Shown: positions 16,748-26,428 of the stretch, one piece after another
How positions within the stretch are numbered: position 1 is the stretch's first letter
Layout: each line of letters opens with the position of its first letter
DNA from: Sphingomonas arenae
GTDB lineage: Bacteria > Pseudomonadota > Alphaproteobacteria > Sphingomonadales > Sphingomonadaceae
Direction of reading: 5' to 3'
Assembly (NCBI RefSeq): GCF_016924655.1
Contig: NZ_JAFFJU010000001.1
Span: 434,001 to 498,000, forward strand
Length of the DNA: 64,000 nucleotides
Made by a program: the position numbers and the translations under genes
Notes under the pieces: generated by a model
Database searches by the model: none
The model's input: the letters and a program-made list of their open reading frames with translations, nothing else
Told to the model about the DNA's origin: nothing

Positions 16748-17911
16748 TCAGAAGCGATCGGGCAATTCCACAGGCCCCACCAGTTCCTCATGCCGGCGAA
16801 TGGCGAATGGGTCGGTCATCCCAGCAATGTAGTCTGCCACGGTCCGGGCCCGCTGAACCTCGTCTTTCGTGACGTGAATCCAGCGCTCTGGGAGCAGCGA
16901 TGGGTCACCGAGGTACGCCTGCGCGAGGTTGGAGACCACCCGTTGCGCCTCGCGGCGGACGGGCTGGAGCTGAGGCGCGTTATAGAGGTTCCGATAAAGG
17001 AACTGCTTCAGCCGTCGCTCCTCGGCCGCCATCGCGTGCGAAAAGCCGACCAGAGCCTGACCGGCATGACGGACCTCATCGAGCGACCGAACCCCGCTGT
17101 CGGCGACCCGCCGCTCAGTCTCAGAGATCAGGTCGCCGACCATTGTTCCGATCTGGTCGCGGACTACGGCGCGCAACTTGCGGTCGAGCGAGATGCCGGG
17201 ATGTCGAGCGTCGACCAGAGCCCAGTGCCGCGCCACCAGTGGAACCTCCAGCAGCGCTTCGAGATCGATCACGCCTGAGCGCAGGCCGTCGTCGATATCG
17301 TGGTTGTCGTAGGCAATGTCGTCGGCCAGAGCGGCAACCTGCGCCTCAAGGCTGGGCCAGGTTGTCAGTTCGAGGCTGAATTGGTGATCGGCTTCCGCCA
17401 GCGCCCAGGCAGGCCTAGCAACGGGGCCGTTGTGTTTGGCCAGGCCCTCCAGCGCCTCCCATGTCAGATTAAGGCCGTCGAAGTCGGGATAAGGCGTCTC
17501 AAGACGGCTGACCAGGCGCAGCGTATGGCCATTGTGGTCGAACCCGCCCCATTGCGCGAGCGCTGCATCGAGCGCGTCTTCGCCCGCGTGACCGAACGGA
17601 GGGTGACCGAGGTCATGGGCGAGGCACAGTGCTTCGGTCAGGTCCTCATTGAGCCCGAGGACCCGCGCGATGGTGCGGCCGATCTGGGCAACCTCGATGG
17701 AGTGGGTCAGGCGTACGCGATAGTGGTCACCGTCCGGCGCAACGAACACCTGGGTCTTTTGCCTGAGCCGGCGGAAGGACACGCAGTGGACGATCCGGTC
17801 ACGGTCGCGCTGGAAGGCGTCGCGCGGTCCGCGGGGCCCGGACTGGCCTTCGGGAAAAGCGCGGCCGCGCGAGCCGGACGGATGAGCGGCAAGCTCGGTG
17901 GGCAGGCCCAT
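16748..17911 (-). CDS. dgt: dNTP triphosphohydrolase (Dgt-like, HD domain)
   Basis: This HD-domain phosphohydrolase splits deoxynucleoside triphosphates into nucleoside and tripolyphosphate and helps keep dNTP pools balanced. The 387-residue protein has FRRLRQKTQVF, the metal-binding LTHSIEVAQIGR and AHDLGHPPFGHAGEDAL, and the third HD residues in ALADDIAYDNHD. The ATG at 17911 gives the usual N-terminus; a longer in-frame extension overlaps the upstream gene and is unlikely. The gene starts two bases after the stop of the TPR/SPOR gene. It belongs to the shorter deoxyguanosinetriphosphate triphosphohydrolase-like group. Confidence 0.92.
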   Translation of the reverse strand: MGLPTELAAHPSGSRGRAFPEGQSGPRGPRDAFQRDRDRIVHCVSFRRLRQKTQVFVAPDGDHYRVRLTHSIEVAQIGRTIARVLGLNEDLTEALCLAHDLGHPPFGHAGEDALDAALAQWGGFDHNGHTLRLVSRLETPYPDFDGLNLTWEALEGLAKHNGPVARPAWALAEADHQFSLELTTWPSLEAQVAALADDIAYDNHDIDDGLRSGVIDLEALLEVPLVARHWALVDARHPGISLDRKLRAVVRDQIGTMVGDLISETERRVADSGVRSLDEVRHAGQALVGFSHAMAAEERRLKQFLYRNLYNAPQLQPVRREAQRVVSNLAQAYLGDPSLLPERWIHVTKDEVQRARTVADYIAGMTDPFAIRRHEELVGPVELPDRF

Positions 17912-17913
17912 CC

Positions 17914-19158
17914 CTATGGCAGTTTCCGGACAGCCTGCCCTTGGGCGCTGGTCCACGGGAAGGCGTCGACCCGAGCCGTTTCGAGGTCGTCGGCGAAAAT
18001 CCGGGCGTCGTCCGCATCGCGGAAGGGGCCGATCAGCAGCCGTGCCTTGCTCGGTTCCTCCGCGACATAGCCGCTGATCCCATCAAGAAGCTCACTGTTG
18101 CGGGACTTGATTCGGCGAAATTGATCCGCAAGCGCGGCAGCACTCTGCCCGCTCGCCAACTGGACCCAGTAGCGACGCGGTGCGGGAGCGGCCCGGGCAA
18201 CAACCGGCTGCGCGATGGCCAATTGTGCTGCCGGCGGAGGTGGAACAGGCTGCGTTATGGCGGGCGTTGCAGCTGAAGACGTCGACACGGACGGGGACGC
18301 TTTCAGCAATTGCTCGATTTCCGCCATGCGGTCCGGCCGTGGTCCGACCGGCACCGTCGACGCATAGCTACCGTAGGCGGGAGATGACTGGTCGTCACCG
18401 GGGAGCTGGCCGAAGTGCACGGCCGCTGCCTTCTCGTTCGGCCTCAAGCTCGGCAACTGGCGAAAGAATGGGTCCATGCTGGCAGCCATGCCGGGCGCTA
18501 CCACTGTCACGGCCGTTCTGGCGCCGGCCGCATCCCCACTCAGCGCCAGCACCAATGCGCGAGTGCGGATTGCACCAGGATCGCGACGGGCCAGCAGCGG
18601 ATCTAGGATCGCCAGCGCTTCAGCCTTCCGGCCGCTAATGCCGAGGCTCAGGGCAAGCCGGCGACGCGCCTCCGCACCATCGATGCCGTTCAACGCGACG
18701 CGATAATCGGATTGCGCGCGGGCTTGGTCGCCGAGAAGATCGAATGCCAGCCCCCGCTCGAGCGCGACACTCGCCTGGGTGGCACCGAGCCGTTGCGCCT
18801 GCTCGAACGCCCGTAATGCGGCCTGAGGTTCGAGCAGGTGGACGAGCGCTGCGCCCTGCCCGATCTTCGGCACCCAACTGGTCGGATGAACCTCTTCCGC
18901 CCGCCCGAAGAAGCCTGCCGCCGCCTGCGCATCGCCAAGGTCGAGCGCGGCCTGACCGGCCCCGACCAGCGCGTCATAGTTGCGCGGGCTGCCCGCCAGA
19001 ATGCGGATGTTGCGGGCGAGCGCCGCTTCCGGTGTCTCCGGCGTTCCAGCGGCAGGCGGTGGTGGAGGGGGAGGCGCTCCCCCGCCGATGTACTGCCCCG
19101 CAGCCGACCCCGGCAGTGCCGCAGCCGCAAGAAGCGCCAGCAATGTGGTGCGAACCAT
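17914..19158 (-). CDS. Exported TPR and SPOR domain protein
   Basis: A 414-residue exported protein. It starts with a signal peptide (MVRTTLLALLAAAALPGSAAG), then a proline run, then a region of tetratricopeptide repeats (NYDALVGAGQAALDLGDAQAA, ALRAFEQAQRLGATQASVAL and more, about 50-200), a variable linker, and a C-terminal SPOR domain (RYWVQLASGQSAAALADQF, about 330-410). It is predicted to bind septal peptidoglycan and to scaffold other proteins. The ATG at 19158 is preceded by GGGGA five bases upstream; an ATG two codons earlier is possible. It lies downstream of ftsZ but is separated from it by a strong terminator. Confidence 0.85.
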   Translation of the reverse strand: MVRTTLLALLAAAALPGSAAGQYIGGGAPPPPPPPAAGTPETPEAALARNIRILAGSPRNYDALVGAGQAALDLGDAQAAAGFFGRAEEVHPTSWVPKIGQGAALVHLLEPQAALRAFEQAQRLGATQASVALERGLAFDLLGDQARAQSDYRVALNGIDGAEARRRLALSLGISGRKAEALAILDPLLARRDPGAIRTRALVLALSGDAAGARTAVTVVAPGMAASMDPFFRQLPSLRPNEKAAAVHFGQLPGDDQSSPAYGSYASTVPVGPRPDRMAEIEQLLKASPSVSTSSAATPAITQPVPPPPAAQLAIAQPVVARAAPAPRRYWVQLASGQSAAALADQFRRIKSRNSELLDGISGYVAEEPSKARLLIGPFRDADDARIFADDLETARVDAFPWTSAQGQAVRKLP

Positions 19159-19247
19159 TCCCATCCCCGTAGCGGGTCCTACCTTGCCGGGAGCTTGCTG
19201 GAAGCAGGCGAGCGGCAAGGCGTGTTCAAGAGCGGGTGAGCGGTGCG

Positions 19248-19272
19248 AAAAACCCCGGCGGTCAGGCCGGGG
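19248..19272 (-). terminator. Rho-independent terminator after ftsZ
   Basis: On the minus strand GCCCCGGC is paired with GCCGGGG across a six-base loop and followed by five T. It marks the end of the dcw operon. Confidence 0.92.
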
Positions 19273-19318
19273 CTCTCCGTTTCCAGTAAGCACTCTCACC
19301 GGCGCTGCCGGCGGGCCA

Positions 19319-20716
19319 CTACTGATTGTTCTGGCGGTTCAGGAAGCGAGGGATGTCCAGCGGCTCGCGACGGATGGTCGGGGTCGGCTCGTCTTCGACC
19401 TTGGCCGCGCCGCGGGCGATGTTCGACATCCGCTCGAACAAGGTGCCGCTCTCGCGGGCGAACTTGGAACGAGGAGCTTCGTCCTCCTCCGACTTGGGCG
19501 GGGCGATCGGAGGAACCCCGACCGGCGAGGTCAGGATATCGTCGCTGTCGAGAAGCAACTCGTCCGAGCCCTCGTCCGATCCGAGATCGAGCGGAGCTTC
19601 GACCTTCGTCTCCGCAACGACGGGCTTTGGAGCCATGGTCGACGTCGGAGCCGAAGTGGGTGCGCTCGCGACAGGCGCCGCCGTCGCGGCGCTCGTGCGA
19701 CCCGGGAAGCTGTACACCTTGCTGCTGGTGGACGCCGGCTGGTGCGACGCTTCAGCCTCGATGCCGGTTGCGACAACGGAGACGCGGATGCGGCCATCGA
19801 GATCGTTGTTGAAAGCCGAACCCCAGATGATGTTCGCGTCAGGGTCGACCAGTTCCTTGATGTGGCTGGCCGCCTCGTCGACCTCCATGAGGCGCATGTC
19901 CTCGCCGCCGGTGATCGAGATGATGACACCCTTCGCGCCCCGCATCGACACGCCGTCGAGCAGCGGATTGCTGATCGCCTTCTCGGCCGCCTCAATGGCC
20001 CGATTGTCGCCGGACGCCTCGCCGGTGCCCATCATCGCCTTGCCCATCTCGCTCATCACCGAGCGGACGTCGGCGAAGTCGAGGTTGATGAGGCCGGGCA
20101 TGACCATCAGGTCGGTGATGCCGCGGACGCCCTGCTGCAGGACCTCGTCGGCCATCTCGAAAGCTTCCTTGAAGGTCGTCTCCGAGTTGGCGAGCCGGAA
20201 CAGGTTCTGGTTCGGGATGACGATCAGCGTGTCAACGTGCTGCTGCAGCTCTTCGATGCCGGCCTCGGCAGCGCGGGAGCGGCGAGCGCCTTCGAAGGCG
20301 AACGGCTTGGTGACCACACCGACCGTCAGGATGCCGCGGTCACGCGCGGCCTTGGCGATCACGGGAGCAGCACCCGTTCCAGTGCCGCCGCCCATTCCGG
20401 CGGCGATGAAGCACATGTGCGCGCCGTCCAAGGTGCGCTCGAGTTCCTCGAGCGTCTCTTCGGCAGCGGCCCGACCGATCTCCGGACGCGAACCCGCGCC
20501 GAGCCCCTGGGTGATCTTCGGACCGAGCTGGACACGACGGTCGGCAAGCGACTGGTTCAGCGCCTGCGCATCCGTGTTGGCGACAAGGAAGTCGACGCCC
20601 TGCACGTCCCGGCGGATCATGTTGGCAATGGCGTTCCCACCAGCGCCGCCCACACCGATAACGCTGATCCGCGGCCGCAATTCGTCGACCGCCGGACGGA
20701 TGAAATCGATGCTCAT
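19319..20716 (-). CDS. ftsZ: Cell division protein FtsZ
   Basis: FtsZ is the tubulin-like GTPase that forms the division ring. The GTP-binding signature GGGTGTG is at residues 109-115, [10 protein letters not shown] near 21, and the T7 loop [11 protein letters not shown] near 208. The globular domain (about 320 residues) is followed by a long disordered linker and the C-terminal peptide [10 protein letters not shown], which binds FtsA and other partners. Length 465 is typical of alphaproteobacteria. The gene is separated from ftsA by 185 bases that probably hold its own promoter and a CtrA-like half site. Confidence 0.98.
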   Translation of the reverse strand: MSIDFIRPAVDELRPRISVIGVGGAGGNAIANMIRRDVQGVDFLVANTDAQALNQSLADRRVQLGPKITQGLGAGSRPEIGRAAAEETLEELERTLDGAHMCFIAAGMGGGTGTGAAPVIAKAARDRGILTVGVVTKPFAFEGARRSRAAEAGIEELQQHVDTLIVIPNQNLFRLANSETTFKEAFEMADEVLQQGVRGITDLMVMPGLINLDFADVRSVMSEMGKAMMGTGEASGDNRAIEAAEKAISNPLLDGVSMRGAKGVIISITGGEDMRLMEVDEAASHIKELVDPDANIIWGSAFNNDLDGRIRVSVVATGIEAEASHQPASTSSKVYSFPGRTSAATAAPVASAPTSAPTSTMAPKPVVAETKVEAPLDLGSDEGSDELLLDSDDILTSPVGVPPIAPPKSEEDEAPRSKFARESGTLFERMSNIARGAAKVEDEPTPTIRREPLDIPRFLNRQNNQ

Positions 20717-20901
20717 GGATGCAAGCTCCCCCTCGAGCGACTAGCGCGTTGAACCCTCAAGATGAATCTATGAATCGCCGGACTCCGCGGCACAAGCGAA
20801 AAAGTTAACGATGGAGGCAAAAACACGGCGGAATGTGTCACTTCGGACTCATGTGATTCAGAGTGGGACAGAAGAGGGAGCACTCCGCCGCGCGTTAACC
20901 A

Positions 20902-22170
20902 TCAAGCGCCCCGCATGGCGGCGACGAGCCGCCCGATCAGACCGGTCGGCGCCTTCTTCTCCTTGACCGCGCCGAGCGCCAGATCGCGAATATCGCCGGT
21001 GCCGCTCCCCGCCAGCATGGCGAGGCCGACGAGGGTCGCGAACCCCGGTCCGCTGTGAGCATCCGGCAGGCCGGTGATCGCCTTGGGCCGCCCCACGCGG
21101 ACCGCTCGGCCGAGTACCCCCTGCATGAAGTCAGCGATGTTCTTCAATTCCGCGCCGCCGCCGGTCAGGACGACCTGCCGTCCGACCGGTCCCGTGAACC
21201 CAAGGCTCTTCAGCGCGGCGTCGACCTGGTTGGTAATCTCCTCCACCCGCTGGCGAATGACCGTCATCAGCTGTGCACGGCTGATCCGCAGCGGCTCACC
21301 CCCCTCGTCCGAGCCGATCCCCGTGGCCTCAATCATTTCGTGATTGTCGCGCGGGCTGGTCATGGCCGAGCCATGGAAGCACTTCATGCGCTCGGCATCC
21401 CGACGTCGCACTCCGAAAGCGCAGGCGATGTCGTCCGTGATGTCCTTCGCTCCCAGCGGAATGGAGCGGAGACCGACCAGCATACCGCCGGCGTGAAGCG
21501 ACACGTTGGTGACCTCGGCCCCAAGTTCCACCAGCGCCACGCCGAGGTCGCGCTCTTCCTGGGTCAGACAGGCCAGGGCCGACGCTATCGGCGCGGCTAC
21601 GATCGCCTTCACGCCAAGATGCGCTTGGCGAATGGTGAGGTCGATGTTGCGCAAGGGGGCCGGATCGGCCGCGATGACGTGAATGTCGACACCGAGCCGG
21701 TCGGCGTGGAGCCCCACCGGCTGCACCACGCCCTCGACTCCATCCAGGGTGTAGAGCGCGGGATGGGCGTGGAGCACGACCTGGCCCGGTCGGTCGATAG
21801 CCCCCGTTCCGGCGGCGAGCAGTTCCGCTACGTCGGACTGTTCGATCTGATGACCGCCGAGCTCCGCCTCGACATTTGCGATGTCGCTGACGAGACCACC
21901 CGCGCCATAGCTTGCCCAGACGTCATCGATGGTCAGGCCCGACATGCGCTCGGCCTGTTCGACAGCTTCGCGAACCGCCACTTCGCTCGCCTCCATGTCG
22001 GTGATGTAGCCGCGTTTCACGCCGCGGCTCTCGCGCTGGCCGGTCCCCAGCACGCGGAGACGCCCATCGTCGTCACGGGTGACGATCAATGCCGAGACCT
22101 TGGACGACCCGATGTCCAGCGCGCCGATCAGCGGGCGATCGGCGCCGTTCTTCAACCCTCCAACCGCCAT
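20902..22170 (-). CDS. ftsA: Cell division protein FtsA
   Basis: FtsA is an actin-like ATPase that anchors FtsZ to the membrane and recruits later division proteins. Seen: the phosphate-1 motif IGALDIGSSKVSALIV near residue 14, the connect and phosphate-2 region VALVELGAEVTNVSL, the adenosine motif VVLTGGGAELKNI, and the C-terminal amphipathic helix LIGRLVAAMRG that binds the membrane. Length 422 fits. Its start overlaps the ftsQ stop by one base. Confidence 0.97.
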   Translation of the reverse strand: MAVGGLKNGADRPLIGALDIGSSKVSALIVTRDDDGRLRVLGTGQRESRGVKRGYITDMEASEVAVREAVEQAERMSGLTIDDVWASYGAGGLVSDIANVEAELGGHQIEQSDVAELLAAGTGAIDRPGQVVLHAHPALYTLDGVEGVVQPVGLHADRLGVDIHVIAADPAPLRNIDLTIRQAHLGVKAIVAAPIASALACLTQEERDLGVALVELGAEVTNVSLHAGGMLVGLRSIPLGAKDITDDIACAFGVRRRDAERMKCFHGSAMTSPRDNHEMIEATGIGSDEGGEPLRISRAQLMTVIRQRVEEITNQVDAALKSLGFTGPVGRQVVLTGGGAELKNIADFMQGVLGRAVRVGRPKAITGLPDAHSGPGFATLVGLAMLAGSGTGDIRDLALGAVKEKKAPTGLIGRLVAAMRGA

Positions 22171-23084
22171 CAGCTCGGAACTTCCTGCGTCTCGGTGATG
22201 GTCTCGCCAGGAGCACGGGGAAGACGGACGATCATCTTGCCCGGGATTCGCAGATCGAAGCGCTTTATGTCACGGCCGAGCAGGCCCGCGCTGCGATCCA
22301 TCTTCGCAAACTTCACCAGCGCGTCCGTCGCGGCCTTCTCCCCCTCCGGCAGGGCAACGGTCTCTCCCGTCTGGAAGGCGACATCCCAGCGGCGATTGCC
22401 GATCCAGGTGGCGGAAGCGAGCTGCGGCTTGAGCGTCGGCACTTTGGCCATGATCCGGTTGAGTTGATCCGCCCGGCGGTTGGCACCAGCCCCGACGAGA
22501 AGCGGCAGGTCCGGCATCCGGTCGACGGGCACGCGGTCGAGCACCACGCCGTCGGCGTCCACCAGCGAGAGCTGCTGTTTGTTCTGCCAAAGGGCGGCGG
22601 GCGTCCGTTCCACAATGTCGATGACCAGCATGTCGGGCAGTCGGCGCGACACGCGCGCGTCCTTGACCCAACCATAACCCATCAGCTGTTCACGCATCTG
22701 GTCCGCATCGACCAGCGCCTGGGGAGGCTTGCAGTCGTCCTTACCCGCAGCGGCAGCGGCACGGCACAGTTCAGCCGTGACCACGGCATCGACTTTCTTG
22801 CGCTGCATGCGCTTGAGGCCGACGATCTGGTAGCCGTCCACCTCGAACCCTGCATCGCCCATGGCGGTGCCGGCAGCGCGCCCGGCTTTGGCCGGCACAT
22901 CCAGCGCGATGATTGCCACCAGCGCCAAGGCTACGACGAATAGGCCGAAAGCCCATCCCGCGACACGGCTCGCGCTCTTCTGGTTGACCGGAAGGGTCCT
23001 CGCGATCGACTTCGACGCGCGTGCCGGCGCCTTGCGCGGCCGTGATCCCGCTCCGCTCCCCCGGCGGACGGTCTGTGCGTTCAT
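22170..23084 (-). CDS. ftsQ: Cell division protein FtsQ
   Basis: FtsQ is a bitopic divisome protein linking FtsA/FtsZ to FtsL/FtsI. The 304-residue protein has a basic cytoplasmic N-terminus, one membrane helix (VAGWAFGLFVVALALVAIIA, about 42-61), a POTRA domain (FEVDGYQIVGLKRMQRKKV) and the beta domain with MLVIDIVERTPAALW. It is coupled to ddlB upstream (4-base overlap) and ftsA downstream. The order ddlB-ftsQ-ftsA is standard. Confidence 0.95.
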   Translation of the reverse strand: MNAQTVRRGSGAGSRPRKAPARASKSIARTLPVNQKSASRVAGWAFGLFVVALALVAIIALDVPAKAGRAAGTAMGDAGFEVDGYQIVGLKRMQRKKVDAVVTAELCRAAAAAGKDDCKPPQALVDADQMREQLMGYGWVKDARVSRRLPDMLVIDIVERTPAALWQNKQQLSLVDADGVVLDRVPVDRMPDLPLLVGAGANRRADQLNRIMAKVPTLKPQLASATWIGNRRWDVAFQTGETVALPEGEKAATDALVKFAKMDRSAGLLGRDIKRFDLRIPGKMIVRLPRAPGETITETQEVPS

Positions 23085-24019
23085 CCGCGGCCCTCCAGTG
23101 CTTCGGCGATGATGCGCTCCACGAGCTCACCGTAGCTGATGCCCTTCTGCCGCGCCTGCTCCGGCACCAGGCTGAGCGGTGTCATGCCAGGCTGGGTATT
23201 GACCTCCAGCAGGTAAATGCCTTCCACTCCCTGCCTGTCGTCCCATCGGAAATCCGATCGAGACGCACCCTTGCAACCGAGAACCCGGTGAGCGGTGGCG
23301 GCCATGTCGAGCATGGCCTGGGCAATGTCGTCGGGAATCTGGGCCGGGCAGATATGCTCCGTCAGTCCATCCGTATACTTGCTGTCGAAGTCGTAGAAGC
23401 CGACCTTGGGCTTGAGTTCGGTGACACACAGCGCCTCGTCGCCCAGCACCGCCACGGTGAGTTCGTGCCCGGCGATGAACGGCTCGGCGAGTAACTCTTC
23501 GAACTGCTGCCAGGGGCCTTCCACGTCACGCCCGATCGGATTGCCAGTGTTGCCATCGGCCGTGACGATCGCGACCCCTACGGACGAGCCTTCGTTGACC
23601 GGCTTCAGGACATAGGGCCGGGGCAGCGGGTCACGCTGGTAGAGGGCCTCGCTGCGTACCATGGTGCCCCTCGGCATCCGGACGCCGGCGGGGACAAGCA
23701 GCAGCTTGGTCAGTTCCTTATCGATGGCGATGGCCGACGTGGTGACCCCCGAGTGGGTGTAGGGGATCTGCATCAGCTCCAGCATGCCCTGCACGGTGCC
23801 ATCTTCGCCGGGCGATCCATGAAGCGCGTTGAAGACGATGTCCGGTCGAAGCTCGTCAAGCACGTGAGCGACGTTCCGGTCCATGTCGACCTCGGTCACC
23901 CGGGCCCAGCCCCGCTCCCGAAGGGCGGCGGCGACTCCGCGCCCGCTCATCAGGGAGACCTCGCGCTCGGAGGACCAGCCACCCATTAGGACGGCGACGT
24001 GAAGATCTCGGTTCAGCAT
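23081..24019 (-). CDS. ddlB: D-alanine--D-alanine ligase
   Basis: Ddl joins two D-alanines for the peptidoglycan stem peptide. The 312-residue ATP-grasp enzyme starts MLNRDLHVAVLMGGWSSERE and shows NALHGSPGEDGTVQGMLE, the ATP-binding YVLKPVNEGSSVGVAIV and the metal-binding LLEVNTQPGMT. The ATG at 24019 matches the family start; the upstream in-frame extension is only a translated palindromic repeat. Unlike the other dcw genes it is not coupled to its upstream neighbour murB, being separated by about 100 bases of repeat. Confidence 0.96.
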   Translation of the reverse strand: MLNRDLHVAVLMGGWSSEREVSLMSGRGVAAALRERGWARVTEVDMDRNVAHVLDELRPDIVFNALHGSPGEDGTVQGMLELMQIPYTHSGVTTSAIAIDKELTKLLLVPAGVRMPRGTMVRSEALYQRDPLPRPYVLKPVNEGSSVGVAIVTADGNTGNPIGRDVEGPWQQFEELLAEPFIAGHELTVAVLGDEALCVTELKPKVGFYDFDSKYTDGLTEHICPAQIPDDIAQAMLDMAATAHRVLGCKGASRSDFRWDDRQGVEGIYLLEVNTQPGMTPLSLVPEQARQKGISYGELVERIIAEALEGRG

Positions 24020-24020
24020 T

Positions 24021-24121
24021 TCGTCAGCCCCGCGCAGGCGGGGGTCCAGCTCCGGTCGCCCCCAACCCGTCCAGAGGTTGGGAGAAGGATTCGCGCTTTC
24101 GCGGGAATGACTGACCGAGGA
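24021..24121. repeat. REP-like palindromic repeat pair between murB and ddlB
   Basis: The intergenic region holds two palindromic modules in inverted orientation: CCCCGCGCAGGCGGGGGTCC at the left and TTCGCGCTTTCGCGGGAATG at the right, separated by about 45 bases. The same type of module occurs at 42,050-42,147. These match the general look of sphingomonad intergenic repeats whose translation gives peptides such as DPRLRGAD. Confidence 0.75.
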
Positions 24122-24122
24122 A

Positions 24123-25019
24123 TCACTTTTCCACTCCCACGCGTTGGATTTCCCACTCGAGCTCGACACCGCTGTGCTCCCGAACGCGGCGGCGGACCTC
24201 CTCGCCCAACGCCTCAATGTCGGCACTGCTGGCGGTACCGAGATTGAGCAGGAAGTTGCAATGCTTTTCCGAGACTTGGGCGCCGCCGAGCGTCAGCCCC
24301 CGGCATCCGGCCGCGTCGATCGCCTGCCATGCTTTCTGCGGCAGCGGATTCTTGAAGGTCGAGCCACCCGTACGACTGCGCAGTGGCTGGCTTTCCTCGC
24401 GACTGGCGGCGATACGATCCATCTCAGCCTGGATATCCGCCGGATCACCAGGCTTCCCGCGGAACGTTGCGCTGACGACAATGGCCTGCTCCGGCAGCTC
24501 GGAGTGCCGGTAGGTGTAGCCAAGGTCAGCGTTGGACAAGGTCCGAACCTCGCCCGAGCGGAGGACGACCTCCGCCTCGACCAGGATGTCCTTGACCTCA
24601 CGCCCGTAGGCGCCGCCGTTCATTCGGACGAAGCCGCCCACGGTGCCGGGAATCGAGCGAAGGAACTCCACTCCCCCAATCCCCGCATCTCGCGCGGTGG
24701 ACGAAACGAGGATGCCCGAGGCCCCTCCTCCGCACCGAAGCGTCACCGGATCGAGCTGCTCGACCTTCGCGAACGCCTTCCCGAGCCTCACCACCACGCC
24801 CGGCACTCCGCCGTCCCGGATGATGAGGTTGGACCCGAGCCCCAGCGCCATCACCGGCACAGTGGGGTCCAGGTTGCGGAGGAAGCTCACGAGGTCATCA
24901 TGGTCCGCCGGCTCGAACAGCGACTGCGCCGCTCCGCCCGACTTGAACCATACTAGCGGGGCGAGCGGCGCGTGCGCCTTGAGCTTGCCGCGGACCGCCG
25001 GAAGAGTGGCGACGCTCAC
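24123..25019 (-). CDS. murB: UDP-N-acetylenolpyruvoylglucosamine reductase
   Basis: MurB reduces UDP-GlcNAc-enolpyruvate to UDP-MurNAc with NADPH and bound FAD. The 298-residue protein shows the FAD signature [34 protein letters not shown], and the catalytic serine in [11 protein letters not shown]. The start is a GTG at 25019 that overlaps the murC stop (GTGA); an upstream ATG would require translating the antisense-free end of murC and has no family match. Confidence 0.95.
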   Translation of the reverse strand: MSVATLPAVRGKLKAHAPLAPLVWFKSGGAAQSLFEPADHDDLVSFLRNLDPTVPVMALGLGSNLIIRDGGVPGVVVRLGKAFAKVEQLDPVTLRCGGGASGILVSSTARDAGIGGVEFLRSIPGTVGGFVRMNGGAYGREVKDILVEAEVVLRSGEVRTLSNADLGYTYRHSELPEQAIVVSATFRGKPGDPADIQAEMDRIAASREESQPLRSRTGGSTFKNPLPQKAWQAIDAAGCRGLTLGGAQVSEKHCNFLLNLGTASSADIEALGEEVRRRVREHSGVELEWEIQRVGVEK

Positions 25020-26428
25020 TTGTGGGTCCTCGCGTCGCAGATCCCGTCCGCCAGCCTGGCCGCCCACTTGGTGATGTCTCCAGCGCCCATGCAGATGACC
25101 AGGTCGCCCTCGGCTGCCAGGTCCCGCAAGGCGTGGCAAAGGTCATCGAGATCGCTCACCGTGCGAACCATGCGGTGGCCGTGCGCGCGGATGCCCTCGG
25201 CAAGAGCGGTTGCATCGACTCCTTCGATCGGCTGCTCCCCGGCCGCGTAGACCGGTGCGACGAGGACCACGTCGGCATCGTTGAACGCGTTGGTGAAGTC
25301 CTCCATCAAATCGCGCAGCCGGGTGAAGCGATGCGGCTGGACGACGGCGATCACCCGCCCCTCCGCACTGTCCCGGGCCGCCGACAGCACGGCACGTATT
25401 TCGACGGGGTGATGCGCATAATCGTCGATGATGACCGCGCCGTCGACTTCTCCGACGCGGGTGAAGCGGCGCTTCACGCCCTTGAAGCGCTCGAACCCGC
25501 GAGCGATCGTCGCGTCATCAAGGCCCAACTCCATGCCGACAGCGATCGCCGCGAGCGCGTTCTGAACGTTGTGACGTCCAGGCATGGGCAGGCGCACGCC
25601 TTCAATCATCCGCCGCTCGCCCGAGCGGTCCAGCACCCGTGCGTCGAAGCGGGATCCCCCGTCCGCCGCAACGACATTCTCCGCCCGCAAATCGGCGAGG
25701 GCCGAGAAGCCGTAGGTCACGATCCGACGATCACGGATGCGGGACAAGATATTCTGCACCTCGGGATGGTCGACGCACATGACCGCTAGGCCATAGAAGG
25801 GCACGTTTTCGATGAACTCGACGTAGGCGTCCTTGGCGCGATCGAAATCGCCGTAATGTTCGAGGTGCTCGGGATCGATGTTGGTCACGACTGCGATGGT
25901 GCCGTCCAGGCGCAGAAAGCTCCCGTCGCTTTCGTCCGCTTCGACCACCATCCAGTCGCTCTTGCCCAGCCGAGCGTTGGAGCCGTAGCTGTTGATGATC
26001 CCGCCGTTGATCACGGTCGGGTCCATGCCGCCTGCGTCGAGCAGCGCCGCGACCATCGAGGTGGTCGTGGTCTTCCCGTGCGTGCCTGCGACCGCGATGG
26101 TGTTCTGCATCCGCATCAGCTCGGCCAGCATCTCGGCCCGGCGGACACGGGGAATGCGGCGCTCGGTCGCGGCCTGCAGTTCGGGGTTGTCGGGGCGGAT
26201 GGCGGTCGAGGTGACGACCACCGCCGCATCGCCCAAATTGTCGGCGCTCTGTCCGATCATCACCGGAATGCCGGCCTTGCGCAGTCCTTCGGTGACGTAG
26301 CTTTCCACCTGATCCGAGCCCTGCACCTTGTAGCCGAGCTGGTGCATCACTTCCGCGATCCCCGACATGCCGATGCCGCCGATGCCGATGAAGTGGATAG
26401 TGCCGATATCGCGCCCGAATGCCTTCAC
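25016..26428 (-). CDS. murC: UDP-N-acetylmuramate--L-alanine ligase
   Basis: MurC adds L-alanine to UDP-MurNAc, the first peptide step of wall precursor synthesis. The 470-residue Mur ligase begins with the Rossmann [19 protein letters not shown] and has the P-loop [18 protein letters not shown] near residue 112, the [14 protein letters not shown] region, and the C-terminal domain with [12 protein letters not shown]. It is coupled at both ends to murG and murB. Confidence 0.97.
   Translation of the reverse strand: MKAFGRDIGTIHFIGIGGIGMSGIAEVMHQLGYKVQGSDQVESYVTEGLRKAGIPVMIGQSADNLGDAAVVVTSTAIRPDNPELQAATERRIPRVRRAEMLAELMRMQNTIAVAGTHGKTTTTSMVAALLDAGGMDPTVINGGIINSYGSNARLGKSDWMVVEADESDGSFLRLDGTIAVVTNIDPEHLEHYGDFDRAKDAYVEFIENVPFYGLAVMCVDHPEVQNILSRIRDRRIVTYGFSALADLRAENVVAADGGSRFDARVLDRSGERRMIEGVRLPMPGRHNVQNALAAIAVGMELGLDDATIARGFERFKGVKRRFTRVGEVDGAVIIDDYAHHPVEIRAVLSAARDSAEGRVIAVVQPHRFTRLRDLMEDFTNAFNDADVVLVAPVYAAGEQPIEGVDATALAEGIRAHGHRMVRTVSDLDDLCHALRDLAAEGDLVICMGAGDITKWAARLADGICDARTHK

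Noticed and set aside
18242-18268. GGAAC followed by CGTT on the plus strand inside the TPR/SPOR gene
   Set aside because: Spacing is 18 rather than 16-17 and it lies antisense inside a coding region with no gene downstream.
24020-24226. N-terminal extension of ddlB
   Set aside because: It translates the palindromic repeat and the end of murB; the Ddl family starts at 24019.
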